From assembly GCF_030719215.1 (NCBI RefSeq), contig NZ_CP120983.1:1178001-1242000 (forward strand): a DNA stretch of 64,000 nt. The letters run 5' to 3'. The notes below the pieces were generated by a model that searched no databases, was not told where the DNA came from, and saw only the letters and a list, made by a program, of their open reading frames with translations. Position numbers and translations under genes: made by a program. This document shows, piece after piece, positions 9,480 to 17,366 of the stretch. How positions within the stretch are numbered: the first letter of the stretch is position 1; every line of letters begins with the position of its first letter. Source of the DNA: Streptomyces sp. Alt3 (GTDB lineage: Bacteria > Actinomycetota > Actinomycetes > Streptomycetales > Streptomycetaceae).

Positions 9480-10378
9480 ACCGCTTCCAGTGTGTCGCCG
9501 ACCTCCAGCGCCGTCACGGCGTGAAGCGGCTCTGCAGCATCCTCGGCGTCAGCCGCTCGAGCTTCTACTACTGGCGGCGGACGGCTGCGGACCGCGCCGC
9601 CCGGCAGGTGGCCGACGCCCGCCTGGCCGCCCGGATACGGGCGGTGCACCAGGAATCGGACGGCACCTACGGAGCCCCGAGGATCACCGCCGAGCTCCGC
9701 GAGGAGAACGGTGTCGCGGTCAATCACAAGCGCGTCGCCAGGATCATGCGGGCGTCCGGGATCGAAGGAATCCGGTTGCGCCGCCGGCACCGCACCACTG
9801 TCCCCGACCCGGCCGCCGCCAAGGCCCCGGACCTGATCGGCCGCGACTTCACCGCGGACAGGCCGAACACGAAGTACGTCGGCGACATCACCTACCTGCC
9901 CATCGAGGACGGGAAGTTCTGCTACCTGGCGACCGTCATCGACCTCGCATCACGCCGTCTGGCCGGCTGGGCGATCGCCGACCACATGCGCGCGGACCTC
10001 GTCACCGACGCCCTGACCGCAGCGATCCGAACCCGCGGCAGCCTCGCCGGATCGATCATGCACACCGACCACGGAGCCCAGTACACGAGCAAAATCTTCG
10101 CCGAAGCCTGCAGGTCAGCAGGGGTTCGGCGAAGCATGAGCGCGGTCGGGTCCAGCGCGGACAACGCACTCGCCGAATCCTTCAACGCGACCTTCAAACG
10201 CGAGACCCTGCAAGGACGAAAAAGCTGGCCGACCGAGCGCGAGGCCCGACTCGACGCCTTCCGATGGCTCCACCGCTACAACACCCGACGCCGACACTCC
10301 CGCCTCGGACAACGATCACCCATCGCCTTCGAGAACGCCCTCCACCGCACACCAACTACGCTGCCACAAGCCGCATAA
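9476..10378 (+). CDS. IS3-family transposase OrfB (DDE integrase core)
   Basis: The 300-residue protein has the HTH_21 region (HQESDGTYGAPRITAELREE) and an rve-type integrase core. The triad is Asp137 (VGDITYLP), Asp198 (HTDHGAQYTS) and Glu234 (ALAESFNATFKRE). The last two are separated by 35 residues, the DD(35)E spacing of the family. It ends RRRHSRLGQRSPIAFE, the usual IS3 C-terminus. Nothing is truncated. The GTG start overlaps the orfA stop (ggtga), so translation is coupled or reached by -1 frameshift. Confidence 0.95.
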   Translation: MNRFQCVADLQRRHGVKRLCSILGVSRSSFYYWRRTAADRAARQVADARLAARIRAVHQESDGTYGAPRITAELREENGVAVNHKRVARIMRASGIEGIRLRRRHRTTVPDPAAAKAPDLIGRDFTADRPNTKYVGDITYLPIEDGKFCYLATVIDLASRRLAGWAIADHMRADLVTDALTAAIRTRGSLAGSIMHTDHGAQYTSKIFAEACRSAGVRRSMSAVGSSADNALAESFNATFKRETLQGRKSWPTEREARLDAFRWLHRYNTRRRHSRLGQRSPIAFENALHRTPTTLPQAA

Positions 10379-10381
10379 CCC

Positions 10382-10402
10382 GTGTTCAGAATTCGGGGTC
10401 AA
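10382..10402 (+). repeat. Right terminal inverted repeat of the IS3 element
   Basis: gtgttcagaattcggggtca plus one base is the imperfect inverse of the left end at 9113-9133. The following ggcc repeats the four bases found immediately left of the element. Confidence 0.75.
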
Positions 10403-10407
10403 GGCCC

Positions 10408-12288
10408 ACCATCGAGCGATCTGGTACCACGGGCATAGACAAGATCGTCGTTGTCGACAACGGCGACGGCATCACCCCGGAGAAGGCTCGGACTGCCTTC
10501 AAACAGGTCGGCAATTCCGACAAGCGGGTAGGCGGCACAACCGACCGGCTGCAGCGTCCGCTCCATGGGAAAGCCGGCCGCGGACGCTTGCGGGCTTTCG
10601 CGCTGGGTAATGCGACGCGCTGGACGAGCACAGCTCGCGCAGGGGACGGCCAGTTGATGCGCACGACGATCGAGTCGGCGATCAGCCGTCGGACGACGTG
10701 GCGGATCGACACGCAGCCGATGCCGGGGACGGACAGCCCAGGCACGAAGGTGGAGCTCTGGGGAAAGCAGGCAAACCACCTCAACAAGCTCCTGGAGCCC
10801 AAAGCCGCCACCCAGATCACGGCGACCCTCGCGCCCTATCTCCTGACCTGGACCGATGTCCGGGTCATCTACGACGGCCAGCGCATCGACCCACAGACCC
10901 AGATCCAGGCCGAAGAATTCGAGAACCTCACCTTCGATCACGAGGGCCAGACGTATCCCTTCCACATCCGGCTGATCCACTGGCGCACGGGCGCAGAGCG
11001 CACCATCGCTCTGTGCGACGCCGCCAGCGCCCCGGTGGAGAGCCTCGATGTCTCCACCGAACACGCTGACTTCTCTTACACGGCCTACGTGTTGTGGGAA
11101 CCGATGCCCCGACACCGCAACGAAATCCCTTTGATCACGTTAGGTGGCGACACCCCCCTGACGCCCCTGTTGCGGACCGCCCGCGAATGGATTGGCGCAC
11201 GGCTCGAAGAACGGCGCCGACGGCAGCGCCGCCAGCTTGTCGAGCGGTGGATAGAGGAAGGCGTCTACCCCTACCCGCGCCGGGCGGAGGGTGATCAGGC
11301 CCGTGCCGAACAGGCGACGTTCGACTTGGTCGCCACCTCCATCAACCGCCACATCACAGGCGACAGGACGAAGAAGCGACTCACTCTGTCCCTGCTGCAG
11401 AACTCCCTCCGGCACAACCCTGACGAGATGGTGGAGATCCTGGAGAAGGTGCTGAGCCTGGGAGGTGACGACGTCAGCCACCTGCACGGCCTCCTCCAGC
11501 AGACCAGCCTGTCGAACATCATCCGTGCATCGTCCATCGTCACCTCACGGCTGCAGTTCCTGACCGCCCTTGAGCATCTGGTCTTCGACGTGGACATCTA
11601 CGGAGTGGTAAAGGAACGCGATCACCTTCACAAGATCCTTGAACGCGAACTGTGGATCTTTGGCGAAGAGTTCAACATGATGCGCAGCAGCGAGATCGGT
11701 CTGACCCGCATGCTGGAACACCATCGGCGCGCCCTTGGCTGGGACCCAACCCCAGACGGGCCCGTCCGCGCGGTCGACGGCAGCATACGGCGAGTCGATC
11801 TCATGCTTTCCGCTGAAAGTCACGAGCACGATCGCGTCCGGCACCTTGTGATCGAGCTCAAGGCGCCCGCCGTCGACGCCGACCGCGAGCAGGCTCTCCA
11901 GGTCGATGATTACATGCAGGCCGTCCTCAACGAGCCGCGCTTTGCCAACGTCGAAACCACCTGGGACTTCTACCTTGTCGTCCGTTCGGTCAAGGACAGG
12001 CTTATGCCAGCTCTTCGCCAGGCGAACAAGCCCGAGGGCCTGTACAGCGAACCCACCCAGTACGAGCACGCCAGTGTCCGGGTCTGGGTGCGCACGTGGT
12101 CCGAAATCCTGCGAGAGGCCAAGCAGCGGCTGGAGTTCGTCAAGAAGGGCATCGACCACAACCCCTCCCTCGAACAGGCCCTCGCCTACCTCCGTCACCG
12201 CCACGGCGATCTTCTTCCCGACCAACTGCGCCAGCCGGCCGCAGTTCCCACGCCCCGCACCGGGGCAGCCCATAATCCAGCTGTCTGA
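10408..12288 (+). pseudogene. N-terminally truncated GHKL ATPase fused to a PD-(D/E)XK nuclease-like domain, cut at the IS3 end
   Basis: Directly after the IS right end an open frame begins TIERSGTTGIDKIVVVDNGDG. This is the DxGxG box of GHKL (gyrase B/Hsp90/MutL) ATPases, followed by GKAGRGRLRAFALG, the second glycine box. The N-terminal helix with the Mg-binding Asn (N-box) should precede it but is missing, and the DNA left of the IS does not supply it. About 350 further residues of unknown folds follow. The C-terminus then has VDLML (Asp at 11797) and VIELKAP (Glu/Lys at 11854-11862), then QVDDYMQAV, the D...ExK core of a restriction-like nuclease. GHKL-plus-nuclease architectures occur in anti-phage proteins, so a former defence role is plausible but unproven. 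The first in-frame ATG (10657) lies beyond the ATP site, so any product could not bind ATP normally. Confidence 0.72.
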
Positions 12289-12566
12289 TCCGGCCCGGGC
12301 GGAGGTCTGGGCCCGCCCAAGAGCTCTCCACGCCAGACCATCGCCCCGACCACGGGTCCGACCATGCCGTGTCGAAGGACGGACGCGAACTGCGGCTCGC
12401 GCTGGCCTGGTAGTGCGCGCAACCGGCGACCAACTCCAGATCGTGGGCACCAATCGCAAGGCGACACGGTGACGAGTCGGCCCGGCCGCCGCCTCACCTC
12501 ATACGGCCCCGTGTTGCGCTGGAGGTTGCGACAGGTGCTGGGTGGTGTTGCCGACGTACTCACGTT
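12289..12566. other. Short stretch without a recognised gene
   Basis: Between the GHKL fragment stop and the DUF488 remnant no frame with known similarity was found. The region probably held the 5' end of the DUF488 gene or its promoter. Confidence 0.4.
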
Positions 12567-12880
12567 TCACTCGACGACCTGTTCCGCCAGGCCGAGGCAG
12601 CAGGCCGCGGGCTGTGGTCCGCTGGGTACGAGGGGCGGGACATCGCGTCATTCGTTGCCGCCCTGCTCTCTGCCCAGATCAGCATGGTCGCCGACGTCCG
12701 CCTGACGCCCATCAGCCGCAAGCCGGGCTTACCAAGACCCACCTCACACGCGCCGTCGATGCGGCCGGCATCGCCTACACCCACCTGCGCGCCCCGGGCA
12801 ACCCGAAGGATAACCGGGCCCTGTTGCGGGACGGGCGGGTCAGCGAGGGCGAGCGCGCTTCCGTAGCCTGCTGCACTCCG
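12567..12880 (+). pseudogene. Frameshifted DUF488-family gene
   Basis: One frame reads LWSAGYEGRDIASFVAALL, then VADVRLTPISRKPG (to about 12728). The next frame continues TKTHLTRAVDAAGIAYTHLR, then GNPKDNRALLRDG from 12731. Joined, these are the signature of DUF488 (T.GYEGR, DVRLTPiSRkpGFSKt.L...aGI.Y.HLr.LGNPkdnR). One base is missing at 12729-12731 (ggcttacc where ggcttNacc is needed). The C-terminal part fades out after about 12880. DUF488 is a conserved family of uncertain biochemical role. The gene lies between the beheaded GHKL gene and an unrecognised gene on the same strand, so three of four genes here are damaged. Confidence 0.75.
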
Positions 12881-13001
12881 ATGCGCGGGCCACGCAACAC
12901 GTCCCATCCGAACAACCGTCCTCTCATAACGCTCGGAATCACCGCGGAAGTTACGGGCATCGTCTCCGGGGCAACACACCCGGGAACCGCGAGAGGTCCA
13001 C

Positions 13002-14390
13002 ATGCACCAGACCCTCAACGAGCGGCAGCAGACCGTGCTCGATTGGGTGGGCCAGGGGTGTCCCGACGGAGTCTGGCAGGACAGCACATTCAAGGTCAGC
13101 GCTCAGGCACTGCAGAGTCGCGGACTCATCAGAATCACCAAACGCCGAGGGCATTGGAGTGCCAACCTCACCGACAAAGGGCGGCAGCATCTCACCGACC
13201 GCGGCATCTGCCCAGTCGAGCAGAACACTGCACCACCCGCGCAGCCCAGCCGCAAACCGGCACCGCCACGCCCCAAGACCGCACCCAGGGCCCGTACGAA
13301 CTACACAGACCAACTCCTCGAAGACCTGGCCGCGAACGACGGCTGCCTCATCAAGCCCATCGAACCCGGCCCACACGCAGTGAATTGGACATCACGGGTG
13401 AACACCGCCCGCAAGTCCGGCAAGATCCCGCGCACACAAGAGCTCTACGCATACCGCACCCATCGCGGCTACGAAATCAAACTCGCCGACATCCCCGCCT
13501 GGCGGCTCGCCGAACTCACCCCGCTCCCCGTTCCGGCCAGACTCACCAAACCCCACTCCCTCGTGGCCGCCCTCCAACAACGGCCACAGCCCATGGGGCT
13601 CACCAAATCCATCCAAGGCCGAGCCCTGCGCATCATTCAGGCCCTCATCATTGCCACCGAATCACAAGGCCATAAGGCAGCACTCGGGACCACGCAAGGC
13701 GCTCCCCCACCCCACCGTCGCCGCAGCGCACCACCGCACTTCACCATCACCGCCCAAGGCGAAAGCGTCGGATTCCTCGTCCTTCAAGAACAGGACCGCA
13801 GCGAACACATCCCCACCGACAAGGAACTCGCCGACGCCAAGAAGCACTCATGGATGCGCATCGCCCACTTCGACTACACCCCCTCAAACCGCCTGCGCTT
13901 CATCCTCCGCGGCGGCAGCCCGCACCGTGCGAGCGAATGGGCCGATGTCCCCGACAGGCCACTGGAAGACCAACTCGCCGAAATCGCACAAGAAGTCGAC
14001 CTCCGCGGCAAAGCCGCAGAACACAAACGCCTTGCAGACCAGCAAGCCAGGGAAGCCCAGCAGAGGCGCTGGGAAACCGCCATGGAGGAAGCGCGCACCG
14101 CATACGCCTACGCCTATCGCGTCAAGCACCTCGAAGAACAAGCAGACGCCTGGCACCAGACCAAGCGCCTGACCGGATACGTCACAGCAGTACGCGACCA
14201 CGCCACATCGCTGCCACCCGGACAGGAAAGAACAGAGATCGAGGCGTGGCTCGCCTTCACGGACGCCCGGCTCCAGCACCTCACCGAGTCCGCCGCAGCG
14301 CCGAAGCTGCCCACCCCACCCAAGCCCAGCGCCGACGACCTCAAGCCATTCCTCGGCCACTGGAGCCCTTACGGACCCCGTGCCTACTGA
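13002..14390 (+). CDS. Unrecognised 462-residue protein with N-terminal winged-helix-like segment
   Basis: I do not recognise this family. The first 65 residues (LNERQQTVLDWVGQGCPDG, then LQSRGLIRITKRRGHWSANL) have the pattern of a winged-helix domain: two helices, a recognition segment and a beta hairpin. A proline-rich linker follows. A second basic domain (residues 100-230) contains TARKSGKIPRT and an RRRSAPPHFTI strand. The C-terminal third is highly charged and predicted helical (EIAQEVDLRGKAAEHKRLAD, then EAQQRRWETAMEEARTAYAY), a probable coiled coil. The start is ATG with gagagg 5 bases upstream. No membrane segment or signal is visible. It is the only undamaged gene in the decayed island apart from the IS, so it may belong to the same lost element. 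A DNA-binding role is inference. Confidence 0.6.
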   Translation: MHQTLNERQQTVLDWVGQGCPDGVWQDSTFKVSAQALQSRGLIRITKRRGHWSANLTDKGRQHLTDRGICPVEQNTAPPAQPSRKPAPPRPKTAPRARTNYTDQLLEDLAANDGCLIKPIEPGPHAVNWTSRVNTARKSGKIPRTQELYAYRTHRGYEIKLADIPAWRLAELTPLPVPARLTKPHSLVAALQQRPQPMGLTKSIQGRALRIIQALIIATESQGHKAALGTTQGAPPPHRRRSAPPHFTITAQGESVGFLVLQEQDRSEHIPTDKELADAKKHSWMRIAHFDYTPSNRLRFILRGGSPHRASEWADVPDRPLEDQLAEIAQEVDLRGKAAEHKRLADQQAREAQQRRWETAMEEARTAYAYAYRVKHLEEQADAWHQTKRLTGYVTAVRDHATSLPPGQERTEIEAWLAFTDARLQHLTESAAAPKLPTPPKPSADDLKPFLGHWSPYGPRAY

Positions 14391-14510
14391 GCCTTAAATC
14401 AGGCCATATCGAGCACCGGTTCACCAAGAGGCGGTAAAGAGGGAGCCCCCTCAAGCCGCACTCGACACACCGCCACCTGCAGGTATGACCACCTGACGCC
14501 TCATCAGGAC

Positions 14511-14560
14511 GTGCGTCAAACGTGCGTCAGACGTGCGTCACGTGCGTCGAATATGCGTCA
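14511..14560 (+). repeat. Five tgcgtc direct repeats at near-helical spacing
   Basis: The hexamer tgcgtc occurs at 14512, 14523, 14534, 14543 and 14554 (steps of 11, 11, 9 and 11 bases), mostly inside the longer unit acgtgcgtca. Immediately after come three aacgca/aacgc units near 14573-14595 at 9-base steps. Phased short repeats like these are typical of cooperative protein-binding arrays (operators or iterons). No protein can be assigned. Confidence 0.65.
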
Positions 14561-14616
14561 AGATATCGCCCGTAACGCACACAACGCACATAACGCCCAC
14601 TCGGCGAAACCGCAGG

Positions 14617-14700
14617 TCAGACGCCCTTCGCGGCCGGTTCAAGGATCGCGACGCACTCGACATGATGGGTCATCGGAAAGATGTCGGCTTCCAACGGAGG
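14617..14700 (-). pseudogene. 3'-end fragment of a TrmA/RlmD-type RNA (uracil) methyltransferase gene
   Basis: Read on the minus strand, the segment encodes LEADIFPMTHHVECVAILEP followed by AAKGV and a stop (14617-14619). DxFPxTxHVE is the conserved C-terminal signature of TRAM-domain SAM-dependent RNA methyltransferases; the Glu is a catalytic base in the family. Only this last piece of about 25 codons is present. Such a 3'-end copy is what a site-specifically integrated element leaves at one of its junctions, or it may be a deletion scar. Confidence 0.6.
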
Positions 14701-15144
14701 GCTCGAACTTGACTCCTACCCAAGCAGAATCAGTCACACTTGGCGCTCATCCGCTCGACGCCAGGCTCCTGCCCCGCCCGCACAGGCAGTCACTCAACTT
14801 ACCCTTGCCAGCGGGTCCGGTGGCACGAGGTCCTGTGCCACCGTGCCCGCCGCAACGGCACTTCCTGGGGAGGATCTGGGGAGGATCGACGGCCCTGGGG
14901 AGCGCGCGGGGAGAATCGACCGCGTAACGCAGCACGATCCCGAAAGAGCTGAAAGACCTATCCGCCCAGGTCAGGGGCGGGTAAGGCCGCATCGATGCAG
15001 GTCAGCGCCACCCGGTGGACAACTTCATGCCGAAGGTGCCCTGAAGCGTGGGGCGGGTGGTGAACACGGGTACTGCTCCTTGCTGCGGCGTTCGGTGGGG
15101 CCTGCGGATCGTACGGACCCGGGCGCGGCCCGGGCGGGAGCGGG
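14701..15144. other. Intergenic stretch between the decayed island and the peptide importer operon
   Basis: No gene was recognised. It contains repeated ggggagga/ggggagaatcgac strings near 14865-14925. The end of the island is presumably within this stretch. The stop codon of the importer operon lies at its right edge. Confidence 0.4.
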
Positions 15145-16227
15145 TCAGGCTGCCGCGTCGGGGGCGGTGCCGTCGTCGGTGACCAGGTGGCAGGAGACCT
15201 GCCGGCCGCCGGGTATCTCGCGCAGGGCGGGGACCTCGGTGCGGCAGCGGTCGGTGACGAGCGGGCAGCGGGTGTGGAAGCGGCAGCCGTCGAACACACT
15301 GCCCGTGGCGCCTCCGGCGGGGGTGGCCGCCGCGCGACGGGTGGGCGGATCGAGCGGACTGGGCAGGTCCCCGTGGAGCACGATGCGTTCGCGGGACCGC
15401 TGGACGACGGGGTCGGGCACCGGGGCAGCCGAGAGCAGCGCCTGGGTGTAGGGGTGCTTCGGCGAGGCGAACAGCTCGGCTGTCGGGGCCTGTTCGACGA
15501 TCTGCCCGAGGTACATCACGGCGATCCGGTCCGCGAGGTACTCGACGGCCGCCAGGTCGTGGGTGATGAACAGGCAGCCGAAGCCGCGGTCGCGCTGGAG
15601 GTCGGCCAGGAGGTTGAGTACGGACGCCTGGACCGACACGTCGAGTGCCGAGGTGGGCTCGTCGGCGACGACCAGATCGGGGTCGCACGACAGGGCCCGG
15701 GCGATCGAGATGCGCTGGCGCTGCCCGCCGGACAGTTCGTGGGGGTGCCTGTCGGCGTGTTCGGGGCGCAGCCCGACCTGGCCGAGCAGCTGCTCGACCC
15801 GCTCGCGTACGGCCGTCCCCCGGGCGTAGCGGTGCAGCCGGACGGGTTCGGCGATGATCTGGCCGACGGTCATCCGGGGGTCGAGCGAGGACGAGGGGTC
15901 CTGGAAGACCAGGTGGAAGTCCTTGCGCAGGGGCCGCAGGGCGCGACGGGACAGATGGCTGACGTCGGTGCCGTTGATGTGGACGGTGCCGGCGGTGGGT
16001 TCGTCGAGGCGCACGGCGCAGCGGCCGACGGTCGACTTCCCGCTGCCGGACTCGCCGACGAGGCCGACGACCTCGCCGCGGCCGATGGTGATGGAGACGC
16101 CGTCGACGGCACGGACGGTGCCCCCGCCGGAGGCACCGAAGTGCCGCTTCATGTCCCTGATCTCCAGCACCGGGGGGTGTGTTCCGTCCGTATCGCGCGG
16201 AGCGGGGACGGTGTGTGCGGTGGTCAC
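15145..16227 (-). CDS. Oligo/dipeptide ABC importer ATPase (DppF/OppF type)
   Basis: The 360-residue cytoplasmic ATPase has Walker A GESGSGKSTVGR, signature LSGGQRQRISIARAL and Walker B LVVADEPTSALD. The C-terminal oligopeptide-transporter extension has a cysteine-containing stretch (FHTRCPLVTDRC). It powers import together with the second ATPase encoded just upstream. Its GTG start overlaps the previous stop as GTGA, so it is the last cistron of a five-gene coupled operon (binding protein, two permeases, two ATPases). It should recognise small peptides or nickel-type ligands; the ligand cannot be read from sequence. Confidence 0.93.
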   Translation of the reverse strand: MTTAHTVPAPRDTDGTHPPVLEIRDMKRHFGASGGGTVRAVDGVSITIGRGEVVGLVGESGSGKSTVGRCAVRLDEPTAGTVHINGTDVSHLSRRALRPLRKDFHLVFQDPSSSLDPRMTVGQIIAEPVRLHRYARGTAVRERVEQLLGQVGLRPEHADRHPHELSGGQRQRISIARALSCDPDLVVADEPTSALDVSVQASVLNLLADLQRDRGFGCLFITHDLAAVEYLADRIAVMYLGQIVEQAPTAELFASPKHPYTQALLSAAPVPDPVVQRSRERIVLHGDLPSPLDPPTRRAAATPAGGATGSVFDGCRFHTRCPLVTDRCRTEVPALREIPGGRQVSCHLVTDDGTAPDAAA

Positions 16228-17366
16228 TTTCCGGCCTCCTGGTCGGGTCGGGCTTCGAGGTCACCGCTCGGAGTGCCGACGGGGCCGGTGGGCCCGTCCG
16301 GCTCGGTGCCGGGGGCGGGGACCGGGCCGGGGCCGGGGGCGGTCTCCTCGTGCGGGTGCCAGCAGGCGGCCCGGTGCGACGCGTCTTCCCCGGACCGCCG
16401 GTCGACGGCCCGGAGAGCAGGCCTGCCGCCGGTACAGGTGTCGTCGGCGCGGGAGCAGCGGGGTGCGAACGTACAGGCGTCGGGCTGGCTGTCCAGGCTG
16501 GGGACCAGTCCGGGGATCTCGGGCAGTCGCCGCTTGCCCTCGCCGCCGGGCCGCAGCACGGCGCCGAGCAGACCGCGCGTGTACGGGTGCCGGCCTGAGG
16601 CGAACAGGTCGTGCACCGGCGCCTGTTCGACGGCACGCCCGGCGTACATCACGAGCACCCGGTCGGCCGCGTCGGCGACGACCCCGAGGTCGTGGGTGAC
16701 CAGGACGATGGCGGTGCCGAGGCGCTCGCGCAGCGACTGGAGGACTTCCAGGATGCCCGCCTGCACGGTGACGTCCAGGGCGGTCGTCGGCTCGTCGGCG
16801 ATGAGGACGGCAGGGTCGCAGGCCACCGCGATGGCGATCATGACGCGCTGCCGCATGCCGCCGGAGAGCTGGTGGGGGTACTCGTCGACGCGGAGGGCCG
16901 GCGCCGGGATCCCGACGAGCTCGAGGAGTTCCACGGCCCGCGCCTTGGCCTCCTTGCGGCTCAGACCCTGGTGCCTGCGCAGTACTTCGCCGATCTGCCG
17001 GCCGACGGTGAGGACCGGGTTCAGCGAGGTCATCGGCTCCTGGAAGATCATCGCGATGTCCTTGCCCCGGACGTGCCGGAGCTCCTTCTCCGACGCGCCG
17101 ACGAGCTCGCGCCCACCGAGTCTGATCGAGCCTTCGATCCGGGCGGTCGGCGGGAGGAGGCCCATGGCCGCCATCGAGGTGACGGACTTCCCGCAGCCCG
17201 ACTCCCCCACCACGGCGAGCACTTCGCCGGGCGCCAGGTCGTAGGAGACCTTGTCCACGGCGTGCACGGTGCGGGTGTCGGAGTGGAAGGAGACCGACAG
17301 GTCGCGCACGCTCAGCACGGGTTCGGCCGCGGCACTCGGGACGGGTTCGAGAACGGTCTCGGTCAT
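16224..17366 (-). CDS. Oligo/dipeptide ABC importer ATPase (DppD/OppD type)
   Basis: The 380-residue protein has Walker A GESGCGKSVTSMAA, signature LSGGMRQRVMIAIAV and Walker B VLIADEPTTALD. The C-terminal oligo_HPY region contains FAPRCSRADDTC. A proline-rich tail of about 40 residues is longer than usual. It pairs with the DppF-type protein; both ends overlap neighbours by 4 bases (ATGA at the start, GTGA at the end), giving equal translation. The substitution of GGM for GGQ in the signature is common in OppD proteins. Confidence 0.93.
   Translation of the reverse strand: MTETVLEPVPSAAAEPVLSVRDLSVSFHSDTRTVHAVDKVSYDLAPGEVLAVVGESGCGKSVTSMAAMGLLPPTARIEGSIRLGGRELVGASEKELRHVRGKDIAMIFQEPMTSLNPVLTVGRQIGEVLRRHQGLSRKEAKARAVELLELVGIPAPALRVDEYPHQLSGGMRQRVMIAIAVACDPAVLIADEPTTALDVTVQAGILEVLQSLRERLGTAIVLVTHDLGVVADAADRVLVMYAGRAVEQAPVHDLFASGRHPYTRGLLGAVLRPGGEGKRRLPEIPGLVPSLDSQPDACTFAPRCSRADDTCTGGRPALRAVDRRSGEDASHRAACWHPHEETAPGPGPVPAPGTEPDGPTGPVGTPSGDLEARPDQEAGK

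Larger units (their letters stand above)
9113..10402 (+). mobile_element. IS3-family insertion sequence, apparently complete (about 1.29 kb)
   Basis: Two overlapping transposase frames (orfA, orfB) are bracketed by imperfect terminal inverted repeats. The left end begins ttgaccccgg; the right end reads gaattcggggtcaa. Taking TTGACC...GGTCAA as the ends, the element is flanked on both sides by ggcc (9109-9112 and 10403-10406), compatible with a 4-bp target duplication. Because ggcc is itself palindromic, this could also be part of a longer inverted repeat. The right end lies directly against a GHKL-ATPase gene fragment in a position that removed its N-terminus. The catalytic triad is intact, so the copy may still be active. 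Confidence 0.88.

Noticed and set aside
9409..12288. A 959-codon frame running through the IS3 element into the GHKL fragment
   Set aside because: The part inside the IS is antiphase to both transposase genes and arginine-rich. Only the portion after 10402 encodes recognisable protein.
12542..13675. A 377-codon frame overlapping the DUF488 remnant and the unknown gene
   Set aside because: Arg/His/Pro-rich shadow. The real coding signals are the DUF488 halves in the other frames and the ATG at 13002.
14511..14597. Short repeats considered as a CRISPR array
   Set aside because: Repeat units are 6-10 bases at 9-11-base spacing with no spacer-sized unique segments and no cas genes.
14685..14720. 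Minus-strand string with a gttcgagccc core considered as a tRNA T-arm
   Set aside because: The flanking bases cannot form a T-stem and no acceptor, D or anticodon arms were found. The sequence reads as the end of a methyltransferase gene instead.
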